Source: Oceanospirillum sp047518265 (GTDB lineage Bacteria; Pseudomonadota; Gammaproteobacteria; Pseudomonadales; Halomonadaceae). From it: DNA of 64,000 nt. This document shows positions 35,662-44,506 of the stretch, one piece after another. Location of the stretch: assembly GCA_047518265.1 (NCBI GenBank), contig JAKZRG010000022.1, positions 1 to 64,000 of the forward strand. Reading direction: 5' to 3'. The first letter of the stretch is position 1; each line of letters starts with the position of its first letter. The position numbers were made by a program, and so were the translations under genes. The notes under the pieces are model-generated. The model searched no databases, had not been told where the DNA came from, and saw nothing but the letters and a program-made list of their open reading frames with translations.

Positions 35662-37830
35662 CTATAGAGACTCCCATGACAATTGGGGGGACAAAACATC
35701 ATCCAGCTCTATAGGCACACCATATGTCCCTACAAGCAATAACTCATCATTCGCATTGTAGGTTTGATATACGCCATGCTCTATGTCGCCATCAGCACCA
35801 AGATCTTCTTCATAGCGTATCATATTTTCATTGCCATTATATTCCCAGTAATAGGTGTAATCAGCACGTTCTTCTATAAAAGAATCGTAATAAAGCCAAG
35901 AGGTACTATCAGGATCCTGAGCATAATAAGAAGTATCACTGGTATTATCCCAATGTTCTTTAACCTTATTACCTTGTGAATCGTACTCATAGCTCAACGT
36001 GTAATAACTATATACAAGGAGGGAGGCCTGCTCGGTATCTATTACATTAAATTTTTCTTGTATAACATTACCCAAATCATCATATTCAAAATCCCAGCTG
36101 TGGACTATTCCATACTCGTCACGATCACTTTCCAGATGGGAAATATTGCCTTGCTCATCATACTCGCAAACAAAATATTCTGTACTATCAAAAATACCAT
36201 CGTTATTTACATCTTTATCGCGACTAACTGTATTACCATGACTATCATATTCATAAGCCCATCGAGTAACCGAGTTTCCCCCATTACTACCTAATTCAGG
36301 ATATATAGTTTCTTCAAAAACTAAACTATCACGATCATCATATTTATACCGACTCTGAAAATCTAAAATACCATCTGCATTATCGTCTCCCGTTTGTAAG
36401 GTGATCAGGCCTCTTGAATTATACTCAATCAGGCTAATACTATCCGTTACACCATCACCATCAGAATCAACGCTTTCTTCTTTACCAATTAGCCTTCCCC
36501 ATAGGTCATAACTATAGTCGATCGTAAGATCTATGATACCGTCACTGGCCTCATCAAAAGTCTCCTGAACCAGCCGGCCTTTCTCATCATAGCTTTTATC
36601 TCTGAGGTTCAGTAACAAACCGTAATTGCTACCATCAACCAGGCCTTGACTTTCTGATAACTCACCATTAATGCTCACAACCTCAAGCGTATCGATATCC
36701 TCTACTCTACTAGGGCCTGTCAAATCACCATCAGCAGAAAAATCTTGTATAAGCTTATTTGATAGGTCGATATAATACTCAAGCTCGTGAGAGTTATAAC
36801 TAATATCTTTTATCAATCCTGATGCAGCGTACATAGCCAGCATGCCATTAAAGGAAGTATCCGATTCTGCTAGTAAGCTAGTAAAAACATTGGCAACTGC
36901 TACCTTGTTATTTAATGTCACCAAGTCTTTACCAGATACCCAGCTTGTAACCGCTAACGCAATTTCAGCCAATGAAGCTTCATTGTTACTCAGCTTACTC
37001 AGGTAAAAATCTATCCCTTCTTGGGTTATTGGCCCATTAAAAGCATTATTAAATAAACTTATCAAACGGCTTTCATTATCATCCAATAAATAAGCACTTC
37101 CATGCTTCAAACTGGATTCATCAGAATTACCAAAGGAATTAACTATAGAGGAAGCATCGCCTCCAGCCTCGTCCAAACGCCCAACCCAGTAGGCTAACCC
37201 TTCAGGATCTGCTGGGCGGCCATAAAGAGAGATATAGAGCATTTGAATAGTATCAGCATAATCTTTCTGGTCTTTGATCAGATAATGTTCTAACCCAGCA
37301 GTAAACTCAGTACCCATTAAACCGGAGTCTTGAATATAAGACTGAAGGTTTGAACTGTCCGTTCCTACATTACCCACGACACTAGCAGCTACATCAATGG
37401 CTGTTTCAAAAGACAAAGTAAATCTATTTTCAGCGATCTCTTGTGTGAGTGCGTTAGCAACATAAGTTTTATTATTTAATGCATTAAGATCCTCACCAGA
37501 GGCCTGACTAAGCATTATTTCAGCTACATCAGATAGCTCCATCTCACCAGATTCCAAAGCATTGAGATATATTGATCGCTCTTCTTGTTCTGGATATCTA
37601 TCAAAAGCATTATTATAAAAAATAGAGATTAAGCTACTATTGCTTCGGTTATTCACAACATCAAAAAACGATTCATCAGAGTATACAAAATGAGGCAAAA
37701 TCTCAGATATATTACCGCTAGCGTGTTCCAAACGCCCGGTCCAGTAAGTCAATCCATCAGGGTCAGCGGCACGCCCGTAATAGGTTATATAGAATTGTTG
37801 AATGGTATCGAGATAGGTCTGTTCTGACAT
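35662..37830 (-). CDS. Two DUF4214 domains plus calcium-binding YD-like repeat protein
   Basis: A 722-residue protein with no Sec signal. A DUF4214 domain opens it ('YYGRAADPDGLTYWTGRL'), a second follows near residue 205 ('LYGRPADPEGLAYWVGRL'), each with a helical tail. From about residue 370 to the end there are roughly nine units of about 35 residues that combine a YD/RHS-like strand ('YEYDSHGNTVSRD') with EF-hand-like calcium loops ('DVNNDGIFDSTEY', 'DSDGDGVTDS', 'DDNADGILDF'). DUF4214 proteins are commonly S-layer or type I secreted proteins. The C-terminus has no toxin domain I can see. The start at 37830 is the first Met that begins the DUF4214 fold. It is convergent with the SMC operon. 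Confidence 0.75.
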   Translation of the reverse strand: MSEQTYLDTIQQFYITYYGRAADPDGLTYWTGRLEHASGNISEILPHFVYSDESFFDVVNNRSNSSLISIFYNNAFDRYPEQEERSIYLNALESGEMELSDVAEIMLSQASGEDLNALNNKTYVANALTQEIAENRFTLSFETAIDVAASVVGNVGTDSSNLQSYIQDSGLMGTEFTAGLEHYLIKDQKDYADTIQMLYISLYGRPADPEGLAYWVGRLDEAGGDASSIVNSFGNSDESSLKHGSAYLLDDNESRLISLFNNAFNGPITQEGIDFYLSKLSNNEASLAEIALAVTSWVSGKDLVTLNNKVAVANVFTSLLAESDTSFNGMLAMYAASGLIKDISYNSHELEYYIDLSNKLIQDFSADGDLTGPSRVEDIDTLEVVSINGELSESQGLVDGSNYGLLLNLRDKSYDEKGRLVQETFDEASDGIIDLTIDYSYDLWGRLIGKEESVDSDGDGVTDSISLIEYNSRGLITLQTGDDNADGILDFQSRYKYDDRDSLVFEETIYPELGSNGGNSVTRWAYEYDSHGNTVSRDKDVNNDGIFDSTEYFVCEYDEQGNISHLESDRDEYGIVHSWDFEYDDLGNVIQEKFNVIDTEQASLLVYSYYTLSYEYDSQGNKVKEHWDNTSDTSYYAQDPDSTSWLYYDSFIEERADYTYYWEYNGNENMIRYEEDLGADGDIEHGVYQTYNANDELLLVGTYGVPIELDDVLSPQLSWESL

Positions 37831-37924
37831 AAAGTTGCCTGTTAATCCTTTAATGAAGCGGCAGCATAATAGATCAGAATGATATTGTCGAAAAATAGTA
37901 TAAAAGCACAAAACGGGGAGGCGA

Positions 37925-37966
37925 CTACATGACTTACCTTAATTTTCAAATAGTTAAGTCATGTAG
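37925..37966 (-). repeat. 12-bp perfect inverted repeat
   Basis: CTACATGACTTA (37925-37936) and TAAGTCATGTAG (37955-37966) around 18 nt, between the unknown beta-rich gene and the DUF4214/YD gene. No T tract follows directly, so it may be an operator, a stabilising hairpin or a weak terminator. Confidence 0.55.
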
Positions 37967-38013
37967 CAAAATAGAGCAGGGATACTAGAGAGCGTATTAA
38001 CCGATACGATACC

Positions 38014-38505
38014 TTAAGCTGCTACCTCAGCCATCTTCAAAATACTGATTCTGGAAAAAACACACAGCCCTGAATCACCTTCTGAAATTGGCTGGCTCTC
38101 ACTATCCTGAGGATCAATAAGGTATTCCAGAACAACACTAGTATTGTCTTCAACCCGAAGACAAGTATCCAGCAAGCTTGGCATCATATCGTGACAAGCC
38201 TGAGAGCCAATACTGATTGGGGACTGGTCTTGTTCTGACTTAGAGACGTAGCTTAGCTGGCAATAGGTTTCATTCTCTAAAGAATAGGCTTGAATACCTG
38301 TGCTGGTTGTATCCATGCCTGATGCGGCACTAGCGGTTATATGGTAAATACCTTGTTTTAGATGGATAGCACCGGTATCCGGGCATAGCTGAATACTTTC
38401 ACCTTGCTCACTATCAACATGGTTAAAAATACGAACATTGGCCCCAGGTTGAAGGCTGGTGCGTTTATTTGAATATTCTGAGTAAACTGCAAATTCATTA
38501 ACCAT
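38014..38505 (-). CDS. Unrecognised beta-rich protein
   Basis: A 163-residue protein that I do not recognise. It is rich in short alternating strands ('GAIHLKQGIYHITASAASG', 'SVVLEYLIDPQD') in the style of C1q/TNF-like jelly rolls, which is only a hint. It contains six or so cysteines and has no signal peptide or membrane segment. The start may be ATG 38505 or GTG 38520. It is upstream of the DUF4214/YD gene on the same strand with a 12-bp inverted repeat between them, so a joint role at the cell surface is possible. Confidence 0.55.
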   Translation of the reverse strand: MVNEFAVYSEYSNKRTSLQPGANVRIFNHVDSEQGESIQLCPDTGAIHLKQGIYHITASAASGMDTTSTGIQAYSLENETYCQLSYVSKSEQDQSPISIGSQACHDMMPSLLDTCLRVEDNTSVVLEYLIDPQDSESQPISEGDSGLCVFSRISILKMAEVAA

Positions 38506-38580
38506 GGCGATACAACACACTTTTTTATTATTGGTTGGATGCTTAATTCCGAGATATGACTAAGGAGCCTCTGAAGGCCT

Positions 38581-38609
38581 GAGCCAGAAAGTACTTCTTC
38601 AGAGACTCC
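38581..38609 (-). repeat. 29-bp dispersed repeat, copy A
   Basis: On the minus strand this is identical over all 29 bases to 51033-51061 (begins GGAGTCTCTGAAGAAG). Here it is one arm of a longer palindrome with 38563-38576 (GGAGCCTCTGAAG). Confidence 0.8.
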
Positions 38610-38867
38610 CTAGAGTATGTTTCTTTTTAAAATCATGGTAAATGACGTTTAACGTCATAAAACAAGTCGTTTCTAATATTTCTGCCCTTATCGATCTATT
38701 TCCGTCTCTTCACATTCTTTTCACATCCCAGCCTATAACCTCTTAACCCATCGATGATTAAGCCCGTAGATATCAGCAGGCCAGCCTTAAGCTTTTGTTA
38801 ATGTTGCCGTGCTCTAATCAAAAAATAGAAATGTGATGACGATTAAGGCAACCGAGTGATAGTCGCA

Positions 38868-38896
38868 ATATTCTCTGACTGCAAATCAGAGAATAT
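38868..38896 (+). repeat. 11-bp perfect palindrome upstream of PAP2 gene
   Basis: ATATTCTCTGA and TCAGAGAATAT around a 7-nt loop, 90 nt before the PAP2 start. It could be an operator or a leader hairpin; no T tract follows. The rest of the 38506-38985 gap shows only the 29-bp repeat. Confidence 0.6.
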
Positions 38897-38985
38897 CGAA
38901 ATAATTTGGCTTGGTTGCAAAAAACATCATAAAAACGAAAACACCGCATGTTTTAGTCGATCTCGACTATCACAGAAAAGTGAGT

Positions 38986-39696
38986 ATGGGGATTAGGATG
39001 TTAAAACACTGTCAGAAAGGTTTTTCCTATTTGGGTTTTGCCTCTTATAGTTTTCTGTTCTTTGCGGCGTTATTCAGCTTATGGCCAGAGCTAGACATAC
39101 TGGTCACTGGCTATTTTTTTGATCGAGTGACGGTTAGTTTTCCAGCCAATGACAACGCTTTTGTGCAATTTATCTATTGGCTATTTAAAGATATGCCCAT
39201 TGTTATTGTCCCTTTATTACTGGCTCTCAGTATTTTTCCCTTATTTAAAGCCTGCCCTGAGCGCTATAAAAACCATCAACGTAAGTCCGTCTTTATGCTT
39301 ATATTCCTGTTGTTTGGGCCTGGCATTCTGGTACACACAGGATTTAAAGATAACTGGGATCGTGCGCGGCCAAGAAATGTCGTAGAGTTTGGTGGCAGTC
39401 AGAGCTTTACCTCACCTTTAGTCGTGAGCGATCAGTGTGAGAAAAACTGCTCTTTTGTCAGTGGACATGCAGCAATGGGTTTTGCCTTTATCGCTCTTGG
39501 CTGGGTATTAAATAGTCGAGCATGGCTGATGATGGGTATTGGTTTGGGGCTATTTGTTGGCAGTATACGTATCATGCAGGGGGGCCACTTTCTAAGTGAT
39601 ATTATCTTTTCCGGTTATATCTGTTATGCCTCTGCATGGGTCATTGCACGACTCCTGCTACATAAACCGGATTGGCCTATTTTCTCTCGTGAGTAA
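38986..39696 (+). CDS. PAP2 family membrane lipid phosphatase
   Basis: A 236-residue inner-membrane protein with about five to six helices and all three phosphatase motifs: 'KDNWDRARP' (K-x6-RP), 'FVSGHA' (SGH) and 'RIMQGGHFLSD' (R-x5-H-x3-D). Such enzymes remove phosphate from undecaprenyl diphosphate, phosphatidylglycerol phosphate or lipid A in the periplasm. The start is uncertain: ATG 38986 or ATG 38998; a TTG at 38911 would add 25 polar residues. Cysteines flank the SGH motif ('DQCEKNCSF'). Confidence 0.87.
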   Translation: MGIRMLKHCQKGFSYLGFASYSFLFFAALFSLWPELDILVTGYFFDRVTVSFPANDNAFVQFIYWLFKDMPIVIVPLLLALSIFPLFKACPERYKNHQRKSVFMLIFLLFGPGILVHTGFKDNWDRARPRNVVEFGGSQSFTSPLVVSDQCEKNCSFVSGHAAMGFAFIALGWVLNSRAWLMMGIGLGLFVGSIRIMQGGHFLSDIIFSGYICYASAWVIARLLLHKPDWPIFSRE

Positions 39697-39727
39697 TTGT
39701 CCCAACAAATTAGTTTAACGGTAACGG

Positions 39728-39832
39728 GTACCATTCCCGATAATTTATTAATTATAACAATCTCCGAGTACGTCTAGGGTAGTCCGTCTTTTCCTTATTT
39801 TTCACCTATAAGGAATTATCGGGATTGTTATA
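39728..39832 (+). mobile_element. MITE-like element, copy 2
   Basis: About 105 bp between the convergent PAP2 and NIPSNAP genes. The ends CATTCCCGATAATT and AATTATCGGGATTG are inverted, pairing at 13 of 14 positions, and the interior has the same 'CCGAG' and 'TCTAGGG' landmarks as 26306-26398. It is directly followed by a REP-like palindrome. Confidence 0.6.
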
Positions 39833-39835
39833 ATA

Positions 39836-39869
39836 ATTCGCGGATGCGCCTCTGGCTTATCCGCGCTAC
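39836..39869 (+). repeat. REP-like extragenic palindrome, copy 1
   Basis: A 34-bp unit with arms GCGGATGCGCC and GGCTTATCCGC around TCT. It matches 49602-49635 at 31 of 34 positions and resembles the REP elements of enterobacteria and pseudomonads. Confidence 0.7.
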
Positions 39870-39882
39870 TTACTAGTGAGCC

Positions 39883-40188
39883 TTATCCAAACTCAGGTCG
39901 GAAAAAGCTACGCTCATAACTGATAATACATCGAGTATCTTCCGCGTATTTAAAAGCGGCCATACATTCTTCATCCTGCATAGAGTCCTTTCGATACTGT
40001 TCATATTCAGCTAGAGAAGGGAATGTAAACAGCGCCAATGCAATATTATTGGTGCCTTCCGAAGGAAGGAAATAACCATGATGCTGACCACCAAACTTAT
40101 TCACCAGTGGAATCCATAGTTTGGCATAGTGTTCAAACTCTGCCAGTTTATAAGGATCAATCACATACTTCAGATAACAGGTCACCAT
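39883..40188 (-). CDS. NIPSNAP family protein
   Basis: A 101-residue dimeric alpha/beta barrel protein of the NIPSNAP family ('YVIDPYKLAEFEHYAKLWIP' and 'GGQHHGYFLPSEGTNNIALALF', the latter seen as two adjacent motifs). The biochemical role of the family is unknown. The gene has a good GGGAG ribosome site and lies downstream of a DUF1127 gene on the same strand, both divergent from a LysR regulator. Confidence 0.85.
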   Translation of the reverse strand: MVTCYLKYVIDPYKLAEFEHYAKLWIPLVNKFGGQHHGYFLPSEGTNNIALALFTFPSLAEYEQYRKDSMQDEECMAAFKYAEDTRCIISYERSFFRPEFG

Positions 40189-40274
40189 GGTTTATCTCCC
40201 TCTCTTGTTTAGGTCGGTATCCTACGAGTAATACCTTGAATCATTCCAAACCGCCAATACGACAGTTCTTTAAA

Positions 40275-40556
40275 TTAGTCTTTCCAGAAGCGTTTACTCG
40301 TCTCTTCTATCATATCGGCTCGACTGATGCCCATATCATTTAGCTGGCGCTCATCGAGTTGTTGCAGTTGCTGTCGTGTTTGATAGTTATGAGCCCACTG
40401 CTTTAGCGTGCACTTCATCTCTGACAGGATCAAACTTAGAATATTTTTCACATGCTGTAGTCGATTTAAATTACCTTGCTCAAATCGAACCATAATTTGA
40501 GCATCTTTTAAGGATTTACTCTGCCCTTTTTCTGCTGCACAATGCTGTGAATACAT
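40275..40556 (-). CDS. DUF1127 small protein
   Basis: A 93-residue basic protein. Its C-terminal 45 residues ('WAHNYQTRQQLQQLDERQLN', then 'DMGISRADMIEE') form a DUF1127 domain, a short arginine- and glutamine-rich helical motif found in small regulatory proteins, some of which bind RNA. The N-terminal 40 residues are not recognised. It is divergent from the LysR gene, which may control it. Confidence 0.82.
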   Translation of the reverse strand: MYSQHCAAEKGQSKSLKDAQIMVRFEQGNLNRLQHVKNILSLILSEMKCTLKQWAHNYQTRQQLQQLDERQLNDMGISRADMIEETSKRFWKD

Positions 40557-40674
40557 GATTAACCACCCGTACTTCTTGCCTTTTAATGGGTTTAATCATC
40601 GTCAAAAACACCCGTACTGACAAACGAGTAATTTTTTCTTTCACTTAAGTTTTTATTAACTGAAGACAAACCAT

Positions 40675-41655
40675 ATGTCACAAAAGATAAATCCATTAAG
40701 TGCCGCATCTGGCCGTATGCCTCCCTTAAAAGCTCTGCGAGTATTTGCCGTGGCGGCCCAACTGGAAAGTTTTAAGCTTGCCGCAGAACAGCTTTTTGTG
40801 ACACAAGCGGCCGTAAGCCAACAGATACGCTTGCTGGAAGAACATCTCGGACAAAAGTTGTTTATTCGGCTCAATCGAGAAGTCCGTTTAACACCTTCTG
40901 CTCAGTTACTTTTACCTTATGTATTGCAAGCATTCGACAGCATAGAAAAAGGTGTTGGACGATTACAGGATGACCCTAAACCCAATCAACTGATGATCAG
41001 CTGTTTGCCCTCTTTTGCCGGTCGTTGGCTGGTACCACGCTTGGGGAACTTTCAACGCTTACATCCAGAACTCAGTATTAGTATTAGCCCCAAAATAACA
41101 CTGGAAACTTTTGAAAGTGGCGATGTTGATTTGGCCATACGTTTTGGTGAAGGGGGGTACCCAGATCTTCAAGCGGAAGGTTTTCTGGATGATTACTTAC
41201 TACCGATCTGCTCTCCCAATCTATTAGCTCAATATGATCTCAGTCAGCCTAATTTAGGCGGTATCCCAATACTGGCAGATAGCGCACCGGATCAGAAAAA
41301 TCTCTGGAATGCTTTTACTCAAACCGTAGGATTATCAGACACTGTTAATTCCGTATTATTAATTACCGATTCCACCATGTTAGTAGATGCTATTTTAGCG
41401 GGTCAGGGATTGTCTTTACTGCGCTTTAGTCTTGCCTATCAATTGATTGAATCTGGCCAGTTGGTGTGCCCTTTACCCTACTATTGGACATCTGTTTACT
41501 CTTACTTACTTGTGGCACCGGAACATCATTTCAAACGAAAGAAGGTTCAGTATTTCCAAAAGTGGATGACAGAGGAAGCCGAAGAGATTAAGAAAAGTTG
41601 GCAACGAGTATCTAAGAGTCAATTAAAGGGCTTTACTGTAGACCCTTATCCTTAA
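40675..41655 (+). CDS. LysR-family transcriptional regulator (GcvA-like)
   Basis: A 326-residue protein with an N-terminal winged helix ('LKALRVFAVAAQLESFKLAA', then 'TQAAVSQQIRLLEEHLGQKL') and a C-terminal effector domain ('LMISCLPSFAGRWLVPRLG', 'DVDLAIRFGEGGYPDL') typical of the GcvA/AmpR-like branch. It is divergent from the DUF1127-NIPSNAP genes and upstream of a GST gene, which are its likely targets. The ligand is unknown. Confidence 0.9.
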   Translation: MSQKINPLSAASGRMPPLKALRVFAVAAQLESFKLAAEQLFVTQAAVSQQIRLLEEHLGQKLFIRLNREVRLTPSAQLLLPYVLQAFDSIEKGVGRLQDDPKPNQLMISCLPSFAGRWLVPRLGNFQRLHPELSISISPKITLETFESGDVDLAIRFGEGGYPDLQAEGFLDDYLLPICSPNLLAQYDLSQPNLGGIPILADSAPDQKNLWNAFTQTVGLSDTVNSVLLITDSTMLVDAILAGQGLSLLRFSLAYQLIESGQLVCPLPYYWTSVYSYLLVAPEHHFKRKKVQYFQKWMTEEAEEIKKSWQRVSKSQLKGFTVDPYP

Positions 41656-41800
41656 ATTACGCTTCTTAGTCGTTACAGATACCAAATTTATGATATGTAA
41701 ATCTAAGCTAAATCAGCCTATTGAATGTCTAAACCAGCTACAAAGTTGTGACAGAAAGATACTGGTAATATCCATAGCCAAGGGCCACTATTAGCACTGT

Positions 41801-41855
41801 ATATTTTCATATAGTTCAAGATATTTTCATGTAGCTCAAGATATTTTCACGCATG
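41801..41855 (+). repeat. Tandem 20-bp repeat upstream of GST gene
   Basis: Two nearly identical 20-bp units (ATATTTTCATATAGTTCAAG and ATATTTTCATGTAGCTCAAG) and the start of a third (ATATTTTCA). The array ends about 40 nt before the GST start, so it lies in or near the promoter and could be a stacked binding site. Confidence 0.7.
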
Positions 41856-41894
41856 ATATAGACATACCTAACTTCGTATTAAGGACATTATATA

Positions 41895-42464
41895 ATGAAA
41901 TTGGTCGGTTCAACTCCTTCTCCCTATGTGCGCCGTACTCGTCTGTGGTTAGAAGGCGAGGATTATGAGTTTCTGGATCTGAATATCTACAGCGAAGAAG
42001 GCCGCCAGGTACTGGAAACGTATACGCCTGCCATGAAGATCCCTGTCTTAATTGATGGTGAGCACTCTGTGTTGGATTCCCGTGTTATTTATCGCTATCT
42101 GAACGACAAATTCAATAAAGAAACCTTAACTCTGGATCAGGAAAATAATCTAAGTCTGATCGATAGCGTACAAGATTCCTTTATCATCCAACTGATGACT
42201 CAGCGTTCTGGTATTGATCCTGCCGGTGATATTTTGATTCTGAACCTGCAAAGAGATCGGATTAATAACACCCTGCCAATACTAGAGGAAAAAGTGAAAG
42301 CCGGTGACTTTAGTCAGTGGCAGTACCCAGCAATGTGCCTATTTGCTCTACTGGATTGGGTATCATTCCGTGATCTCTTTGATTTTAGTACCTATCCAGC
42401 GCTGGAACAGTTCCGTCAGGATCAGTTATCGCGAGATATCGTGCAGAGTACCGATCCAAGATAG
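41895..42464 (+). CDS. Glutathione S-transferase-like protein
   Basis: A 189-residue protein with an N-terminal thioredoxin-fold domain ('SPYVRRTRLWLE', 'KIPVLIDGEHSVLDSRVI', the latter with the cis-Pro and glutathione-binding Ser) and a shorter than usual helical C-terminal domain. It probably conjugates or reduces small electrophiles with glutathione. It is downstream of a LysR gene and is preceded by a tandem 20-bp repeat. Confidence 0.82.
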   Translation: MKLVGSTPSPYVRRTRLWLEGEDYEFLDLNIYSEEGRQVLETYTPAMKIPVLIDGEHSVLDSRVIYRYLNDKFNKETLTLDQENNLSLIDSVQDSFIIQLMTQRSGIDPAGDILILNLQRDRINNTLPILEEKVKAGDFSQWQYPAMCLFALLDWVSFRDLFDFSTYPALEQFRQDQLSRDIVQSTDPR

Positions 42465-42513
42465 TCAGTTCTGACTCAGAAGAATAGGACATTCATCTGA
42501 TCCCATAGAAAAC

Positions 42514-42549
42514 AAAAAGGGCGACCTGATAAACTCAGATCACCCTTTT
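42514..42549 (+). terminator. Terminator after GST gene
   Basis: AAAAGGG and CCCTTTT with further imperfect pairing (CTGA/TCAG) form a hairpin followed by CTATTTTT. It separates the GST gene from the convergent PQQ dehydrogenase. Confidence 0.7.
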
Positions 42550-42745
42550 CTATTTTTACTGCATCCAGTGAGTCACTGTTGATAGTGATCAGACCTCTCC
42601 GCTGCCACAACAGGAGCTAAGCGTTAAAAAACCGGGCCCAGATAAGATATCCGGAGGAGGAAACTGAACCCGGTGTTAACTCCTATCAGTCGAACAAATC
42701 ATCACAACGCATCAACTGATCTTCATACATAGCAGTTAAACTGTA

Positions 42746-44506
42746 TTACTCAGCATCTTTAGGCAGTTTGAACGTCCAAACGGAACCACCTTGGTTCAGG
42801 TGTTTCACACGCTTAGCCACTTCACCACCCCATAGAGGTACAGCACCACCCCAACCGGATACTACGGATACATACTGCTCACCACCTTGTTCCCAAGTGA
42901 TTGGCGAGCCAACGATACCGGAACCTGTGTTGAACTTGTACTTCATCTCACCAGTCTTAGCATCAAAGGCCATCAGGTAACCTTCAGGGTTACCTGTAAA
43001 GACTAGGTTACCCTTAGTTGCCAGAACGCCGCCCCACAGAGGTGCATAGTTCTTATAACGCCATTTCTCTTCACCAGTTTTAGGATCAATCGCACGTAAC
43101 ACACCGATGTATTCATCATGCAAAGGCTTAATGGTGAAACCTGCACCTAGGTAAGCCGCACCTTTCTTATAAGCGGTTGGCTCATTCCAGATATCCATCG
43201 CCCATTCGTTAGACGGTACATAGAACAGCTCAGTGTCTTGGCTGTATGCCATTGGCATCCAGTTTTTACCACCAAGGAAAGAAGGAATCGCTACAACAGC
43301 TTCACCTTTCTTACCATCAGCACTCTTACGTGGGTCACCTGGACGGCCATTTTTAGCATAGATAGGACGACCGGTTTTCTCATCCAGGCCTTCGGCCCAA
43401 GTGATCTTATCAACAAATGGGAAACCACGGATGAAATCACCGTTCTCACGATTCAGTACGTAGAAGAAACCATTACGGTCAGCCGTAGCTGCCGCTTTAA
43501 CAGTTTTTCCGCCGTCTTTATAATCGAAAGAGATCAGCTCATTTACACCATCGTAATCCCAACCATCATGTGGTGTAGTTTGGAAGTGCCAAACGATCTT
43601 TCCGTTGTCCGGGTCGATTGCCAGACGAGAAGCAGAGTACAGGTTGTCGCCTGGGCGCAGGTGAGAGTTCCAAGGTGCCGGGTTACCCGTTCCGTAGAAC
43701 AGCAGGTCGGTATCAGCATCATAAGTACCGCCTAACCAAGTAGCTGCACCACCGGATTTCCATAGATCGCCAGGCCAAGTTTTTCCTGCTTCACCACCAG
43801 AAATACCGCTTTCAATTTTCTTGCCATTTTTCCAGACGTAGCCCATATGACCTTCAACGGTCGGACGGGTCCAAGCAAGTTTACCGGTTTTAACATCGTA
43901 AGCTTCAACCTTACCTACGATACCAAACTCACCACCGGATACACCTGTGATGATTTTACCTTTAACAATCAAAGGCGCAGCAGAGATAGAATAACCGGCT
44001 TTATAATCCGCTACTTTTTTCTTCCAGCGAACCTTACCGGTCTTCTGATCCAGAGCAACCAGCTTGGCATCCAGTGTCGCAAAGATCACCAGATCATCAT
44101 ACAAAGCGGCACCACGGTTGATCACGTCACAACATGGCATAATGCCATCCGGTAGACGAGCGTCATACTGCCACAGCTCATCACCGGTTGTTGCATCAAT
44201 AGCGAATAGACGAGAGTAAGAACCCGTCACAAACATTACGCCATCTTTAACCAAAGGCTGTGATTCTTGACCACGCTGTTTTTCACCGCCAAAAGAGAAA
44301 GACCAAACCGCACGCAGATCTTTAACGGTTTCAGTGTTTACTTTTGCCAGTGGGGAGAAACGTTGACCACGATGACCCATACCATTGGTAACAACATCTT
44401 CAACGGTCGCTTGGTCGTTCATGATGTCTTTATCGGTAACGCCTGCTTGAACTGTACCAGCAACGGACATTGCTACAATTAAGGCAGACAGTGCGAATTT
44501 CTTCAT
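42746..44506 (-). CDS. PQQ-dependent alcohol dehydrogenase, lanthanide-type
   Basis: A 586-residue periplasmic quinoprotein with a signal peptide (cut after 'VAGTVQA'), eight propeller blades with Trp-docking motifs, and the adjacent-cysteine ring ('PCCDVINRG') over PQQ. The catalytic aspartate is in 'HDGWDYDGVNE' (Asp317); two residues later is Asp319. This extra Asp is the hallmark of lanthanide-using enzymes (XoxF, PedH), whereas calcium enzymes have Ala or Ser. It should oxidise alcohols in the periplasm and pass electrons to a cytochrome c. It has a strong GAGGAG ribosome site and is divergent from the calcium-type homologue. No cytochrome gene is adjacent. Confidence 0.88.
   Translation of the reverse strand: MKKFALSALIVAMSVAGTVQAGVTDKDIMNDQATVEDVVTNGMGHRGQRFSPLAKVNTETVKDLRAVWSFSFGGEKQRGQESQPLVKDGVMFVTGSYSRLFAIDATTGDELWQYDARLPDGIMPCCDVINRGAALYDDLVIFATLDAKLVALDQKTGKVRWKKKVADYKAGYSISAAPLIVKGKIITGVSGGEFGIVGKVEAYDVKTGKLAWTRPTVEGHMGYVWKNGKKIESGISGGEAGKTWPGDLWKSGGAATWLGGTYDADTDLLFYGTGNPAPWNSHLRPGDNLYSASRLAIDPDNGKIVWHFQTTPHDGWDYDGVNELISFDYKDGGKTVKAAATADRNGFFYVLNRENGDFIRGFPFVDKITWAEGLDEKTGRPIYAKNGRPGDPRKSADGKKGEAVVAIPSFLGGKNWMPMAYSQDTELFYVPSNEWAMDIWNEPTAYKKGAAYLGAGFTIKPLHDEYIGVLRAIDPKTGEEKWRYKNYAPLWGGVLATKGNLVFTGNPEGYLMAFDAKTGEMKYKFNTGSGIVGSPITWEQGGEQYVSVVSGWGGAVPLWGGEVAKRVKHLNQGGSVWTFKLPKDAE

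Noticed and set aside
35662..37830. RHS/YD polymorphic toxin
   Set aside because: No large RHS shell, no conserved cleavage motif, no variable toxin end and no immunity gene beside it.
37925..37966. Classical Rho-independent terminator
   Set aside because: The stem is good but the loop is 18 nt and no T tract follows on the minus strand.
43238..43735. Antisense open frames inside the PQQ dehydrogenase genes
   Set aside because: They mirror the codon pattern of the real genes and have no ribosome sites or recognisable domains.
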